64,000 nt of DNA, taken from contig NC_057792.1 of NCBI RefSeq assembly GCF_014905175.1, positions 7,750,001 through 7,814,000 of the forward strand, given 5' to 3'. Source of the DNA: Aphidius gifuensis. Lineage: Eukaryota > Arthropoda > Insecta > Hymenoptera > Braconidae. The translations under genes and the position numbers were made by a program. Position 1 is the stretch's first letter. Each line of letters begins with the position of its first letter. The notes under the pieces were generated by a model. It searched no databases, had not been told where the DNA came from, and saw only the letters and a program-made list of their open reading frames with translations. Positions 1-11,059 of this stretch are shown piece by piece.

Positions 1-267
1 CATGCTTCTTAAAAAAAAATCTTTTTGTTCTCACTTCAAGAACAACAGTTCTAAATTTTAGAACAAGGCTTCTTGGAAATAATCAAGTTGTGTCTTAAAT
101 TGAGAACAAATAGATTTCTATCAAGTGAAAATTAGATTTAATTCAAGAAGTAAATTACTACTGATTTAAATAAAAAAAAACTTATTTATTCAACGTTACT
201 TTTGTTAATTAACAGAATTACAGTTCAACTTTAAATTGTGAACAATGTTTTTTTTCCTAAACTAATA

Positions 268-352
268 ACCTATGAGGGGATACGAACCCTTGACCGACGC
301 AAACCCCGATTTCTTAAACCTAAGTACTTTCCCACCGAGCCACGAGCATAAG
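268..352 (-). other. tRNA-like Pol III module (Ser/Leu-like)
   Basis: Read on the minus strand, an A-box-like TGGCTCGGTGGGAAAG is followed about 45 nt later by a B-box-like GGGTTCGTATCCC. The acceptor arms do not pair into a clean cloverleaf, so this is a tRNA-derived module and not a working tRNA gene. Confidence 0.5.
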
Positions 353-734
353 CATGCTCATAAAGCTCATAAAGCTCATAAAGCATGACAGTTAAGAAGA
401 AAGATTAAGTCATATTCGAATTAAAAAACTAAAGTTTAATAACAAATACTTACGAAAAACTGAAAAACTAAAATTAAAAAAATTTAATAGAAAACTTATC
501 TTCAGTCGGTATTTATTTTTTATATTATTATCATATTATTATTGAAGTAATACTACCATCGAAAAAGAATATTTTACTATGTCTTATAAGTTGTCTTATG
601 ATATATGTAAAAAAAAATATAAGCAAAACATTATATTTTCGACTTGTTAACAAAATTAGCTTTAATTTGAAAATGACTTATTTTTTTTGTTAAAGTCATG
701 CTTTATGAGAACAGAAATTTTCGTCCTGTCGCGT

Positions 735-785
735 ACATGCGCTCATGGCTCGGTGGGAAAGTCGTTAGGTTTATAAGATATCGTG
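735..785 (+). other. 5' half of a tRNA-like module
   Basis: GCTCATGGCTCGGTGGGAAAG repeats, in the opposite orientation, the A-box half of the module at 268-352. The B box is missing. The two sit as an inverted pair inside the left-edge element. Confidence 0.4.
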
Positions 786-869
786 GTTTATTACTAATAT
801 TATATTGATATTATTATTATTGATGATATTTTTGAAATTATTATTTTATTTATACTATGGTTATATATG

Positions 870-2113
870 CAGTGCCGTAACAAGGGCAAGAGGGGAAAAC
901 GCCTGTGTAAAGGCGCAATTAGAAGCGCGTCACAAGAAAAAAAATATTCTTTTTTAAACAATAAAAAAAAAATTATATTTTCAGGAAAGAAATTGACTAC
1001 TGTCATTTATGATCATTCAGATATTACATAAACATGATTGTCTTTCTAAATTTTGAAGTTAATCGTCCTCATTATTGTCATTTGTCATTTAGAGACGATC
1101 GTGCTAAAACAATATTAAAAATGCAAAATAAGACGTAAAATAAAAAATATACTTAATAATTTGAATTGAAATTTTTTTTTGTTTCTTCTGACAACGGCCA
1201 AGACACGATCCTCTATACTCTAAAATTCTACCTAATTCTACCTATCACTAACATCGTACTATAACCGACTTAACCAGTAACGCAGGTTAACATGGACCGA
1301 TTTTTATTCTGCTTGTATTGACTATATATGCCAACGGTTTGCCTATCCTTTTTTTAATTGACATAAATTGAGATGATTATGGCAAATGGCTGAGAAATTA
1401 ATTCAGATTACGAATTTATTTATTTGGTCACATCCTTTTCTTAGCAACATTTGCCATAATTAATTAATGAAAAAGCTATTGCCAAATATTGCTGAGGAAA
1501 GAATGTATCACCAAATATATTATTTCCTAGTCTAAATGAATTCTTTAGCTATTTTAGACAATAATTTCAATTTATGATAGGAGATATTGCTAAGGAATTA
1601 ATTTAGACTAGGAATTAATATATTTGGTTACATTCTTTCCCTAGATACATTTGCCATAATTAATTAATCAAAAAGCTATTGGTGACTGTTGCTAAAGATT
1701 GGATGTAACCAAATAAATTATTTCATTATCTAGATCAATTTCTCTGCAATGGTTTCTATAATACAATAGAATCATTGTGTCAAATTGATTGTATCTTCAA
1801 TAGACTTCGATGACATCATAGATGAATTTTCCAGCGACAACGCCAGAAGACAAAAACTGTTTTGATTTTCTAATGATCTATTCTTCATCTATAGGTATCA
1901 CTTTTAAAATATTTTGTCTTCTATATTAATATCCACAACAATTTTTATTTAAAAAATAAAATAATTTCAGTATATTCTGGCGGTTTTGCTTGTTATATAT
2001 ATTATTGTTAAATACACCTAACAAATGATTCCTTTTTTATATATTATATCGATAAAAATAGGGCGCAAAATATAATTTTGCCCAGGGCGCAAAAATTCCT
2101 TGTTACGGCACTG
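870..2113. mobile_element. hAT-like non-autonomous element with 8-bp target duplication
   Basis: The termini are CAGTGCCGTAACAAGG and its exact complement CCTTGTTACGGCACTG. Both ends are flanked by the same 8 bases, TATATATG (862-869 and 2114-2121). The 8-bp duplication and CAGTG terminus are typical of hAT elements. At 1244 bp with no long ORF it is non-autonomous. Its middle (1365-1760) carries two to three copies of a GCTAAGGAAAG dyad unit also found at 52880 and massively at 60930-64000. Confidence 0.85.
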
Positions 2114-2119
2114 TATATA

Positions 2120-4190
2120 TGAATAATATTATTATAAATAATAACTCCAATAATATCATAATATTAACAATAATATCAATATAATATTAGTAGTAATATC
2201 GATGGTATCAATTATATCGTTGCATTAAAGGATAAAGGGCGTGAGTACCAAAAACGTCAATTTTAAAGGAAAAAAAGCGTAAGTGCAAATTTATAAATTT
2301 TCGGGTTTTTCATCTAATTTTAATATTTAAAAAAAAGGGAAAATGGGCTTAACAACCTTTGATAAAGGATAAAGGGCGTATGTCCAAGGATTCACGCCTT
2401 TTTTCCGTTATCAAAATAATTTTTGATAGAAGATGAAGGGCGTATTTTCAATTTTATTCGAAATTTATTTAATGGCAGGATTTTTTAAATTATTGATTGT
2501 TTACTGATAATTATAAATAATTTATTATTAATAAGGAAAACATAAAAATAATTACAAATCTTCATCTTTTATTAAAAATGATTTTGAGAATGGAAAAAAG
2601 GCGTAAGTCCCTGAACATACGCCCTTTTTTTTCAGAAAAAAAAAAATGTGTGTGTTAGCAGTACGCGCGAGGGAAGTGAAACTTCTTTCGCAGTCTGTCA
2701 AGATATTTGTAACGACTTTAATAATATCAACAATCAATTAATTAGTGATGATATTATTAATATTGATAAAGTTCATGGTATAAATGATATCAATATGATA
2801 TTTATAATAATAATATCAATCATATCGTTAATATTCAAAATATAAATATTGATAATATTATCAATATTATATCGTTATTGATATTGTTATTATTATTATA
2901 CACGTATTATAAATTTGATATTATTAAAATTATTATCAATATTATCATTATTTATACAACGAATATATATAAATAATAATAATAATAACAATAATTTAAA
3001 TAATATTATAAATTATTAACAATATTATTGATATTAATAACAATATCTATAATAATAATATCCGAAATATAAATACTAATAATTACTAATATTTATATTT
3101 GAATATTAATCATTAGTATCATTATTATTCTTATTATTATTATTATTAATATTATATCGATATTAATAATATTAATATCAATGATTTTATTATTATCGAT
3201 GATATCATTGAAATTATTATTGTTATTATAATGGATACTATGAATGAATATATATATTAATAGTATTATTAATAACAATCACTTCAATAATATTATCCAG
3301 AATAATAATGACAATAATAATTTTAATAACATTATAAATTAGAAATAATATCAATATATATTAGTCATAATATGAATAATATTAATTATATTAATAATAA
3401 CATTTATAATAATAATATTTGAAACATGAATACTAATAATTATTAATATTTATACTTGAATATTAATGTCAGTATTGATCTTATCATTATCAATATTATT
3501 ATTATTATGATTAATATGATTCATACCATTGATATTATTACTAATATTATTATAAATAATAATAATTTCAATAATATTATCAAGAATAATAATATCAATT
3601 TAATATTAGTAATAATATCAATGGTATTCATCTGATTCATAATAATTATATCGATATTAAGAATAAAATAATAATTATAATAATTATATTAATAATATTA
3701 ATATACTAATAATAATTTTCAATTGAGAAAATTCATTTATAATTTTTTGATTCATCATTTTTATAAACGCTGCAAACCGATCAGCTACACTATTGGCAAC
3801 GCACACACACACACGCACACACATTTATTCAAAACATATCTTCTTTCTCGCTCGTAGCCACTTACTCACTCACTATTAGTTATATGTGTCAACGCTTGCT
3901 CGGTCTGAGCGTTCGCTTGCGCCGAGCGTTCGCTTGCTCCGAGCGTTACATGGCCGACACACTATTTTTTTTTTCACTACCCTGCGTAAAGAAGTTTCAC
4001 TTCGAAAATTCCCAAAAATAACACTTACGCCCTTTTTCCATTAATGTGACGATATAAATAATAAAATTTATAATAATAATATTCGAAATATAAATACTAA
4101 TAATTATTATTAACTAATAATATTTATATTTGAATATTATTGTCAGTATTAATATCATTATTATTATTATTCAGCGTGACATGCAACTAC
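2120..4190. repeat. Degenerate AAT/ATT microsatellite
   Basis: Long runs of AAT, ATT and ATATT variants with almost no G or C. They are interrupted at 2225-2700 and 3730-4040 by islands with AAAGGGCGTA / TACGCCCTTT words in opposite orientations and a CACA dinucleotide run near 3800. No coding sequence is seen. Confidence 0.7.
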
Positions 4191-4659
4191 ATCGAAAGAA
4201 GTTTTACTTCCCCCGCGCGTACTCGCAACACGCCAATTTTTTTTTATTTAAATCAGTAGTAGTTTACTTCTTGAATTGAATCTAATTTTGACTTGATAGA
4301 AATCTTTTGTTCTCAATTTAAGACACAACTTGATTATTTCCAAGAAGCCTTGTTCTAAAATTTAGAACTGTTGTTCTTGAAGTGAGAACAAAAAGATTTT
4401 TTTTTAAGAAGCATGCGTCTAAATTCAAGACCTTTTTTGCATTTATTTCAAGAAGTTTTATTATAATTACAAGAACAATTTTTCTTTTTTCAAAACTAAT
4501 TTAGTTTCATTTCAAGTCTAAATCTGTCATGTTTCAAGAATTTCTTTGTCTTTTAACAAGAAGTTTTCCATTCATAACAAGAACTTTTTTTCTTTTTTTA
4601 AAACTAAAAATTTTCTAGAACAAAAGTTCTATCTGGTAGAACTTTTTTTTTCAGTGCGA

Positions 4660-4741
4660 GCCACTCCGATGGTACGTCGGTAGAGCTTTCTGTTCAGTAA
4701 TCTGAACGTTGGCAAATTAATCCAGATCTGATTCGATCTAG
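4660..4741 (+). other. tRNA-like Pol III module
   Basis: GATGGTACGTCGGTAGAGC resembles an A box. A short stem around TTCAGTAATCTGAA resembles an anticodon arm, and TGATTCGATCT resembles a B box. It lies just outside the right end of the left-edge element. The acceptor arm is not complementary. Confidence 0.4.
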
Positions 4742-4744
4742 TCA

Positions 4745-5550
4745 AATTTGTCGATTTTTCCTAGACATACGATTTTCTGTAAAACCTGAGTTATATAAAA
4801 TAATATGCTATCATCAGGGCTACAAAGTTCAGTAGATTTTCGGCGAAGTATCATTTTATTAATGCATTAGTGTGAAATGAAACAAATGATATAGTACTAG
4901 TATGTCAAATGAGTAGCATTGTACGTACGTGAATAGTACTGTTGATTAGCTGAGTTGAGTTTAAGGATTCCGCAGATAATAAATGATGAAATATTTTATA
5001 TTGTAAAAGCAATTTATTCAACATGTGTTCTGCTGAGTTGTATAAAAAAGTAGAAGAACGAGAAGATGAAAGCCCGTTATAATCATGGCTTGGTCTACGA
5101 GAAAATATATTGGGAAGTAACATGGAGGCATAACTACCACGTGAGCTAAAAAACGTAGCCGCTCAGAGGATACCAAATTCAAAGTTTTACATTGAAAAGA
5201 ATTGGGTGTCTGCATTAACAAATTATATAATCCGTTATTAATAAAGTATCTAATACTCGTAGAAATAAAAACAAAAGTTAAAAGATAGACAACACAATGG
5301 GAAATTATTTTATGTTATTTGCTTTATTATTGATTATTTGTGAGCCAATAGAAGAAAAAAAGACTCAAATATTCTATATATCTACAGTGTATAACCTATA
5401 TTTTTTTTTTTTTTTTAGGGAATTTTAATTTCCTATTGTTTTCGCTTTTCATCTATGGATATATACAACTTGGTGATTTAATTTTCTAGTCCTTAATCTA
5501 AATACTATAAAGATATGCAGAAAGAAATACGTTAAAATATAGAAAAAGAA
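4745..5550. other. No feature recognised
   Basis: AT-rich sequence with short open frames on both strands. None has a motif, convincing splice border or coding-like composition. Confidence 0.4.
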
Positions 5551-5554
5551 ATCT

Positions 5555-6055
5555 CAGAAAATATGAAGAAAAAAACGATAAATATGGGAAAATATCAGTA
5601 AATATAAATGAAAAATCGCTGAATTTAAAGAAAAAACCGATAAATATCGGAAAATATCAGTGAATATAAAGAAGAAAGCGCTGAATATAAAGAAAATTCT
5701 GATAACTATGGGAAAATATCAGGGAAATATCAGTACAGTAGAACTTCTCTATAAGGTAGTAGTCCGGGGAGAAATTCTAAGAATTCCTTATACGGAGGTT
5801 CTCCCACTCTTCCAAATGATGAGGGATAGAGAGAGCGCGACAGGGCGACAGAGTAAAAGGATCGGTATATATGCAAGTACACGGATACACCAACACATAT
5901 AAAGAACGGGAATGGTGAGGGCAAAGTTTCTCCTCCATCGCTCGTCAACTACCGTATTCGGAAGTCCCTTATAGAGAAGTTCCACTGTAAATGTCAAAGA
6001 TAACTTACTGAATATAAAAGAAAATACGATAAATATGGAAAATATCAGTAAATTC
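5555..6055. repeat. Tandem repeat around AAATATCAGTAAATATAA
   Basis: Variants of GAAAAATCGATAAATATGGGAAAATATCAGTGAATATAA recur about every 40-50 bases at 5560-5730 and 5995-6055. The array is interrupted by the TA-flanked element at 5736-5987. Confidence 0.6.
5736..5987. mobile_element. pogo/Tc1-like MITE, TA target
   Basis: Ends CAGTAGAACTTCTCTATAAGG and CTTATAGAGAAGTTCCACTG are inverted and flanked by TA on both sides (5734-5735, 5988-5989). The length is 252 bp. CAGTRGAACYTC ends plus a TA duplication fit pogo-like Tc1/mariner MITEs. There is no ORF of its own. Confidence 0.75.
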
Positions 6056-6084
6056 GTCCAGAATTTTTTTTTTTTCTCTAGAAT

Positions 6085-6277
6085 TTTTTGGTAAAAATAG
6101 TCTGGCAGATTCTTACAGATTCTGGCAGATTATGTCAGATTCTTACAGATTGTGGCAGATTATGACAGATTCTTACCGATTCTGGCAGATTATGACAGAT
6201 TTAGACTGGTTTTTGGAACATCTGCCAGATTCTGTCAGTTTATTCTTCCAGATTCTGCCAGTTTTTTTTCACCAGGG
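6085..6277. mobile_element. CCCTGG-family foldback (family D), CAGATTCTGG words
   Basis: The right end reads as the complement of CCCTGGTGAAAAAAAACTGG (6258-6277). The left end keeps only GGTAAAAATAGTCTGG near 6089. The interior repeats CAGATTCTGGCAGATTATGA about every 30 bases. It shares terminal sequence with copies at 24178, 25363 and 32610. Confidence 0.5.
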
Positions 6278-6279
6278 CA

Positions 6280-7316
6280 ATAGAAAAAAAAAAAAAATTT
6301 ATCATTTTTAACCAATTTGAAAGCAGATATAATGAAAAGAAAACAAGAAGAGAACAATCCAGAAATGAAGAAAAAAAAATAAAACTGAGTGATAAAAACA
6401 CAACAAAAAATACATTGATGAAAAAGGAAATTACAAAAATAACAAATTTAAAATTAATTACAATATGGTAAGTCAAAAATTAGAAATGAATATAATTTAC
6501 ATAAAAAATTAAATTAAAAATTCAATACAGTGACACAATTCGGGCACGAATAATAAATAAAAGTGAAATAAAGGAATAGAAAAACAAACAAGGAACTGGT
6601 AAAAAATTTACGATGGATATATGTAATGAAAGTGACAAAATAAGATCTATTTTTTTTTCGAAGAAGCTGCAAACAAATATCATGGATTGATTGAGGTACC
6701 GTTATCAATAAAAGTACGAAAAAGTTCTGCATATGATAAATTATTGAATATTCAAGTTGAACAAATCATATATGATCACTGGAGGATTAGTGAGGAAAGT
6801 TAATGAACAATACTCGTCAATAAATAATAAAAAAATAATGATACCAGTAGAGGCTAATATAAAATTCGATAAAAATATAAAGACGATGAGGAAAATGAAT
6901 ATATATTGAAAATTAATTTCGAATTCAAGAAAATACAAGAAATCATCTAATTCATCTGGAGGTAAAATTATTTAAGAAAAAAAAAAAAAAAAAAAAGAAA
7001 ACTTTTCAATACTGATAATGTTATTACATAGATATCACCGCAGTCATAATAGCAATAAATGAAGTAGAATTTATATATGCAATGACAGTAATTATGAAGT
7101 AAAATAAAATTTGAATAAAAAAAATTTAATAAACCGAGTAAAGATACTAAATTTACTAAAGAAAATATGGAAGGAAAAAACAAAATGGATGAATAATTTT
7201 TAGTTGTAACAGTAATCATTGTAACAATAAAAAATAAAATAAATTCGTAATCACGAATTTCAATAAAGAAATTAAAATTCCCCCCGCAGGGCAGGCACTG
7301 AGGTTTCATCATTTTT
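6280..7316 (+). other. AT-rich stretch, possibly decayed coding sequence
   Basis: No intact gene. Plus-strand frames between about 6300 and 6990 give short lysine- and glutamate-rich pieces (for example around 6660-6800 and 6890-6950) separated by stops and frame changes, which may be an old coding region. No family is recognised. Confidence 0.2.
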
Positions 7317-7682
7317 TTTATTTAAATAACTCTGAGGTGCGGTCGCCTCGGCTCCTGCAACCCAGGTAGGAGTGAACGATTGTGCCAGGCCTGGCACAAA
7401 CTTGTGCACAAGGCTCACATGCTTGTGTCTAGCTTGTGCTACAAGCTTGTGCCAAGGTTGTTAAGTGATTGGAAATGTGCCTATGTTACAAGCTTGATGA
7501 CAAGCCTTGTGCCAAGGCTTGTGCCTCGGGCTTGACTCAAGCTTCCAAAAACAATTTAAAAAAAAATATAAATAAATTATTATGGTTAATCTATTATTAT
7601 TGTTGATTTAATAATTCCGACATTGTTATTTTTTAATTCAGACAATTCTATTAAGCGATAATAATTAAACGAAAAACTAGGG

Positions 7683-7755
7683 AGGCGACGCAGGATCGAT
7701 CCGGGGCCTCTTAGGTGGGAGTCCAATGCACTATCATGTCGACCATCGGGGTATT
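7683..7755 (-). other. tRNA-like module of family A
   Basis: On the minus strand an A-box-like TGGTCGACATGATAGTGC is followed by a B-box-like GGATCGATCC. Equivalent modules lie in the other two family A copies at 29815 and 37850. Confidence 0.55.
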
Positions 7756-8094
7756 GATAAAAGTGGTCGTCAAAATTTTTTATATAAATAAATTCTATTG
7801 AGACTAAACACACAGTCCTCGCGAATGCCTCACACAATAGTCAAAGCCTGATAATTTTTATTTGAAATTTATATTAAATTTATATATCTAATTACTATAA
7901 TTTTTTTTTATGAGTTAAATATATGCATAAGTCAAGTCTCGTGTCGGGCTTGGTGAAACAATGGGCACCAGCTTGAAACAAGGCTGTATTACGAGGTTCG
8001 TGTGAGGGCGGGAAAAATCAAGGGGACAGTCTTGTGTCGAGCCTGGATTAACAAGGCTTGTCTAGTGACTGGAAAAACAGGCTTGACACAACCT

Positions 8095-8560
8095 TGAAAT
8101 TTTTAATCTTGTGTGAGGCTTGAATCCAGCGATTAACACAGGCTTGGTACAAGCCTGGACTAACAAGTCTTGTGCAATGACTATAAATACAGGCTCGACA
8201 CAATCTTGGAAATTTCAACCTTGTTTAAGGCTTGGAATTACCGATTGACACAGGCTTGGTACAAGCCTGGACTAGCAAGTCTTGTGCAATGACTGTAAAT
8301 ACAGGCTTGATACGAGCTTGGAATTTTTAACCTTGTGTAAGGCTTGGAATTAACGATTGTCACAGGCTTGGTACAAGCCTGGAATAACAAGTCTTGTGCA
8401 ATGACTGTAAATACAAGCTTGACACGAGCTTGGAATTTTTAACCTTGTGTGAGGCTTGGAAATAACAATCGACACAGCCTTGGTACAAGCCTAGATTAAC
8501 AAGTCTTGTGCAATGACTGGAGAAATTCTCTGTGCCAAGCTAGACACATTCTAGTCCACC
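8095..8560. repeat. Tandem array, period about 112 bp, inside family A copy 1
   Basis: The phrase CAAGTCTTGTGCAATGACT recurs near 8164, 8276, 8388 and 8500. The units between are nearly identical (GGCTTGGTACAAGCCTGG, AACCTTGTGTGAGGCTTGG). The array is in one arm only. Confidence 0.75.
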
Positions 8561-10966
8561 AAGGCTAGGAAACACAAGCTTGTAACAAGCCTGGCACGGC
8601 CGTTCACCCTAGGGATCCTACCTGGGAAAGGCAATTAGACCTTCGGTCCATTTTGTCATCCCCTACTTTTTTTTTTAGATCCCTATCACACTCGATCTTT
8701 CAGCAAATGTCGCGATCGTGCTCATTGGCAGCTTAATTTTTTTTTCTGTTTCACACAAGTGCTTCTCGAAGCATCGAAATCTAAGCTCGGCAAGCCCTAT
8801 ATAATAGCTCGCTGTCTTTTCCACCTCTTCATCGCTAACTTCCAATCAGGTTCAACTAGGAAACAGTGAGTTTGCCTTGCTCTGCGCTCCTCTCTCCATA
8901 GTTTCCTATGGACACTGTGTTGGCGCGAATTTCTGCCTTAACAAAGCAATTTGCTATCCCTACAGTCCCGGTCCATAGAGTCTCATTGTTGATCCCTCAC
9001 GTGTCAGTTCATCAGCCGTTTCGTTACTCCCTACTCGTTACTTAGATACCCGAGTGTCCCAGTGCCCATAATAGGTTGACCTTGTTTCGAGATGCCAGTG
9101 TTTCTAGTTTCTCTCGACATTCTCTCACCAAGGCTGATTTGTCTGCTGGTGCATCAACTATCGGAACAGACAAATCTTATTGTGCGAACACTTCCACATG
9201 AAAGACTGTGTAGATTTCATCCAGGGCAAAGTTAGTCCCTTTGGTCAATCCTTGAAACCAGATTCCTCCCCAGTGCCTTCCTTGGTCTTGGATCTATTTG
9301 TAAACCAGATCAGATCATATCCCAAGGTTGGTCCCGGTTTATTCATCCACTCCTCCCGTTCCAGATAACTTACTCTATAACTTCTTTCAAAGCAATATCT
9401 TTCTTCCAAATAATCCTGCCTAGCTCCTACCGCAGAATTTAACTTTCTCCGCTCACCCAGTGCAATGTCCAGTATCGCCTAAGCGTTCCTCTCACTGCAC
9501 ATTTCTTATAAGTCTGCTCACGACCCTCATTGCAGCTATCTTCACTATTAGATGTAGCGGGGGCATATCTAATAGTGCTCTCAGTGCACATGTAGGGGTC
9601 AACTTACTTTTACCTTTTCAGCACTAAGCCTCTAACCTGTTCTAGAAGACCCCTGGCCCCTACTTGCCTGGTTCCTTCCACCAAACGATAGCCTCGTGCA
9701 CGACCGCAGGTATAATCACCGCTCGGTACATCCGAGTTTGGCTGAGTTTGCGGGTACAGTTTCTTTGCCATAAAATTTCGGATTTCTTCACCCTTCTAGT
9801 TTTCTTTTTCCTGTAAAGACTAGCAGTTCCGTTCCGTCAAGATTGACTAGCAGCCCCCTCCCGAAGTTTGAGTGGTCCAACACCTTGCCTTTGCAATAAC
9901 TTCCTTAAGCTTGGCTGCGTCTGGCATGCTAGAGATTTCTTCACAGAACTTCCTCCAGAAGTCCCTCTTGGCCATCCTCACCACCTCCTTAAATTATCTT
10001 TGCAGATCTCCCGGTCTACTTTTAAGTATCTTATGAGTATCTTATCTTACACCGGCTCTTAGCTTCTGTAGCTCACTACTTCGCCATTCACTCTTATCCC
10101 TTAATATACTTATAGGACAGTTATTCTCATACGCCTCGACCATTACATCCCGCAAATATGTCGTTGCGTCTTCAATTTCACTCGGAGTGTTAAACCTCGC
10201 CGGGATTAACTCAATTCTTCTCTTAAGCTCAGCTTCATACGCATGCCAGTCTGCTTTTCGTGGATGACGAAAGCTTTGCGCACCCTTAACTAAGGCCACC
10301 GCAAACCATTCAAACTGAATGTACGGGTGATTGAATGTGCCGGAACGTTGGGTCTCTCGCTAAGTTCATCACACTAGTAGGCTTCCCACCTTGTTTGATG
10401 ACCTCCCGATTGTCCTTTAGCTAAACCCAGCCCCCTGACGCTTCCCTCCGTGTCCAAGGTTCTTGAATCGGTACGGCTTTGGTTCGCTCGCTAACTATCT
10501 TATGTTTAAACAGCGCCGTAGCCTGGGAGCTACGGTGCAGGTTAATTTGAACGAAAAGAATACTTACTCCCATTAGGTCGCTTTCTTTCCTTCCGAGTCC
10601 ACCGCAGCGATCTTAGGACCTTCTTCGGTATTTTAGCCCAGCACCTGGAAAGCTGCTCGGCCCAGCCTGTAGAAATGTCTCAACCCCAGCGTGTTCAACT
10701 GCTCCACTTCAGCTTCTTTCTTGGTATGCCAAGAACAAAACGCCAGCTTTTGGCTTCCTCTTTGGTCTCTTCATATTTAGCCAAACTGCTGGTGTTAAGT
10801 CCCGAATTTTGCCTGGCAATTCTGGTCAGTATTGCACTGACGTCTATAACTAGTTTGTTCGGTATATGTGCCATTACTCTGGCCAGATTGGAGGTCTTTA
10901 TGTCAATAACCGAAAAGGCTGGTTTTTTGAAAAAAGCCAGAAACTTATAAAAAATAAAGAAGTTCC

Positions 10967-11040
10967 CCCGCCGAGAATCGAACCCGGATCTTTTGCTTAC
11001 CAGGCAAACGCCTTGACTTCTAGACCACAAGGCTTCTTAT
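10967..11040 (-). other. tRNA-like sequence (degenerate, tRNA-derived)
   Basis: On the minus strand GTGGTCTAGAAGTCAAGGC (A box), a stem TTTGC/GCAAA with a 7-base loop, and CCGGGTTCGATTCTCGG (a good T arm) are in the right order. The acceptor stem pairs only for CCTTG/CGGGG with two G-U pairs and then breaks, so it is scored as a tRNA pseudogene or tRNA-derived SINE head. It lies between the non-LTR and copia remnants. Confidence 0.5.
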
Positions 11041-11059
11041 TTTTTCATCAAGTTAACTC

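Larger units (their letters stand above)
1..4655. mobile_element. Large inverted-repeat element cut by the left window edge
   Basis: Bases 1-183 and 4234-4415 are near-identical inverted copies built on the word AGAACAAG/CTTCTTG. Outside the right arm the sequence continues in the same vocabulary to about 4655, ending in a run of T and CAGTG, so the matching left outer arm must lie before base 1. Interior: a tRNA-like module at 268-352, a hAT-like insertion at 870-2113 and AT microsatellite. A second inverted pair lies inside it: GAAGTGAAACTTCTTTCG near 2674 against its complement near 4195, each beside a GTACGCGCG block. No transposase ORF is seen. The class is not assigned. Confidence 0.6.
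7361..8626. mobile_element. CCCAGGTAGGA foldback element (family A), copy 1
   Basis: Ends CCCAGGTAGGAGTGAACG and its counterpart ...GGATCCTACCTGGG are inverted, with AA on both outer sides (7359-7360, 8627-8628). The arms are filled with the word GGCTTGACACAAG in both orientations. A tRNA-like module sits at 7683-7755. It is inserted in the 3' region of a non-LTR retrotransposon, whose sequence continues on both sides. There is no transposase ORF. Confidence 0.8.
7318..10960 (-). pseudogene. Decayed non-LTR retrotransposon (I/R1-like), ORF1 end, endonuclease and RNase H
   Basis: Read on the minus strand from 10960. A fragment with FVLGIP and YRLGRAAFQVLG resembles the C-terminal domain of retroelement ORF1 proteins. 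At 10572 an ORF2 start reads ILFVQINLHRSSQATALF, the start of an apurinic-endonuclease domain, which ends near 10050 with SEWRSSELQKLR. Then comes a thumb-like piece with ALRALLDMPPLHL (about 9530). An RNase H piece follows near 9330-9050 (WGGIWFQG, VFHVEVFA, later NETADELTREGS). The reverse-transcriptase core between endonuclease and thumb is missing. The 3' part is split by the foldback at 7361-8626; the tail resumes at 7360 and ends in an A-rich run near 7318. There are many stops and frameshifts. Its GC content is higher than its surroundings. Confidence 0.7.

Noticed and set aside
2120..4190. Telomeric or centromeric satellite
   Set aside because: No TTAGG runs and no fixed period; just AT microsatellite drift.
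8095..8560. CRISPR-like array
   Set aside because: Whole units repeat head to tail with no unique spacers, and the context is a eukaryotic transposon arm.
9180..10062. Plus-strand ORFs in the non-LTR block
   Set aside because: They are the opposite strand of the decayed retrotransposon ORF2.
10967..11040. Functional tRNA gene
   Set aside because: The T arm and A/B boxes are good, but the acceptor stem breaks after five pairs, two of them G-U. It is kept as a tRNA-like module.
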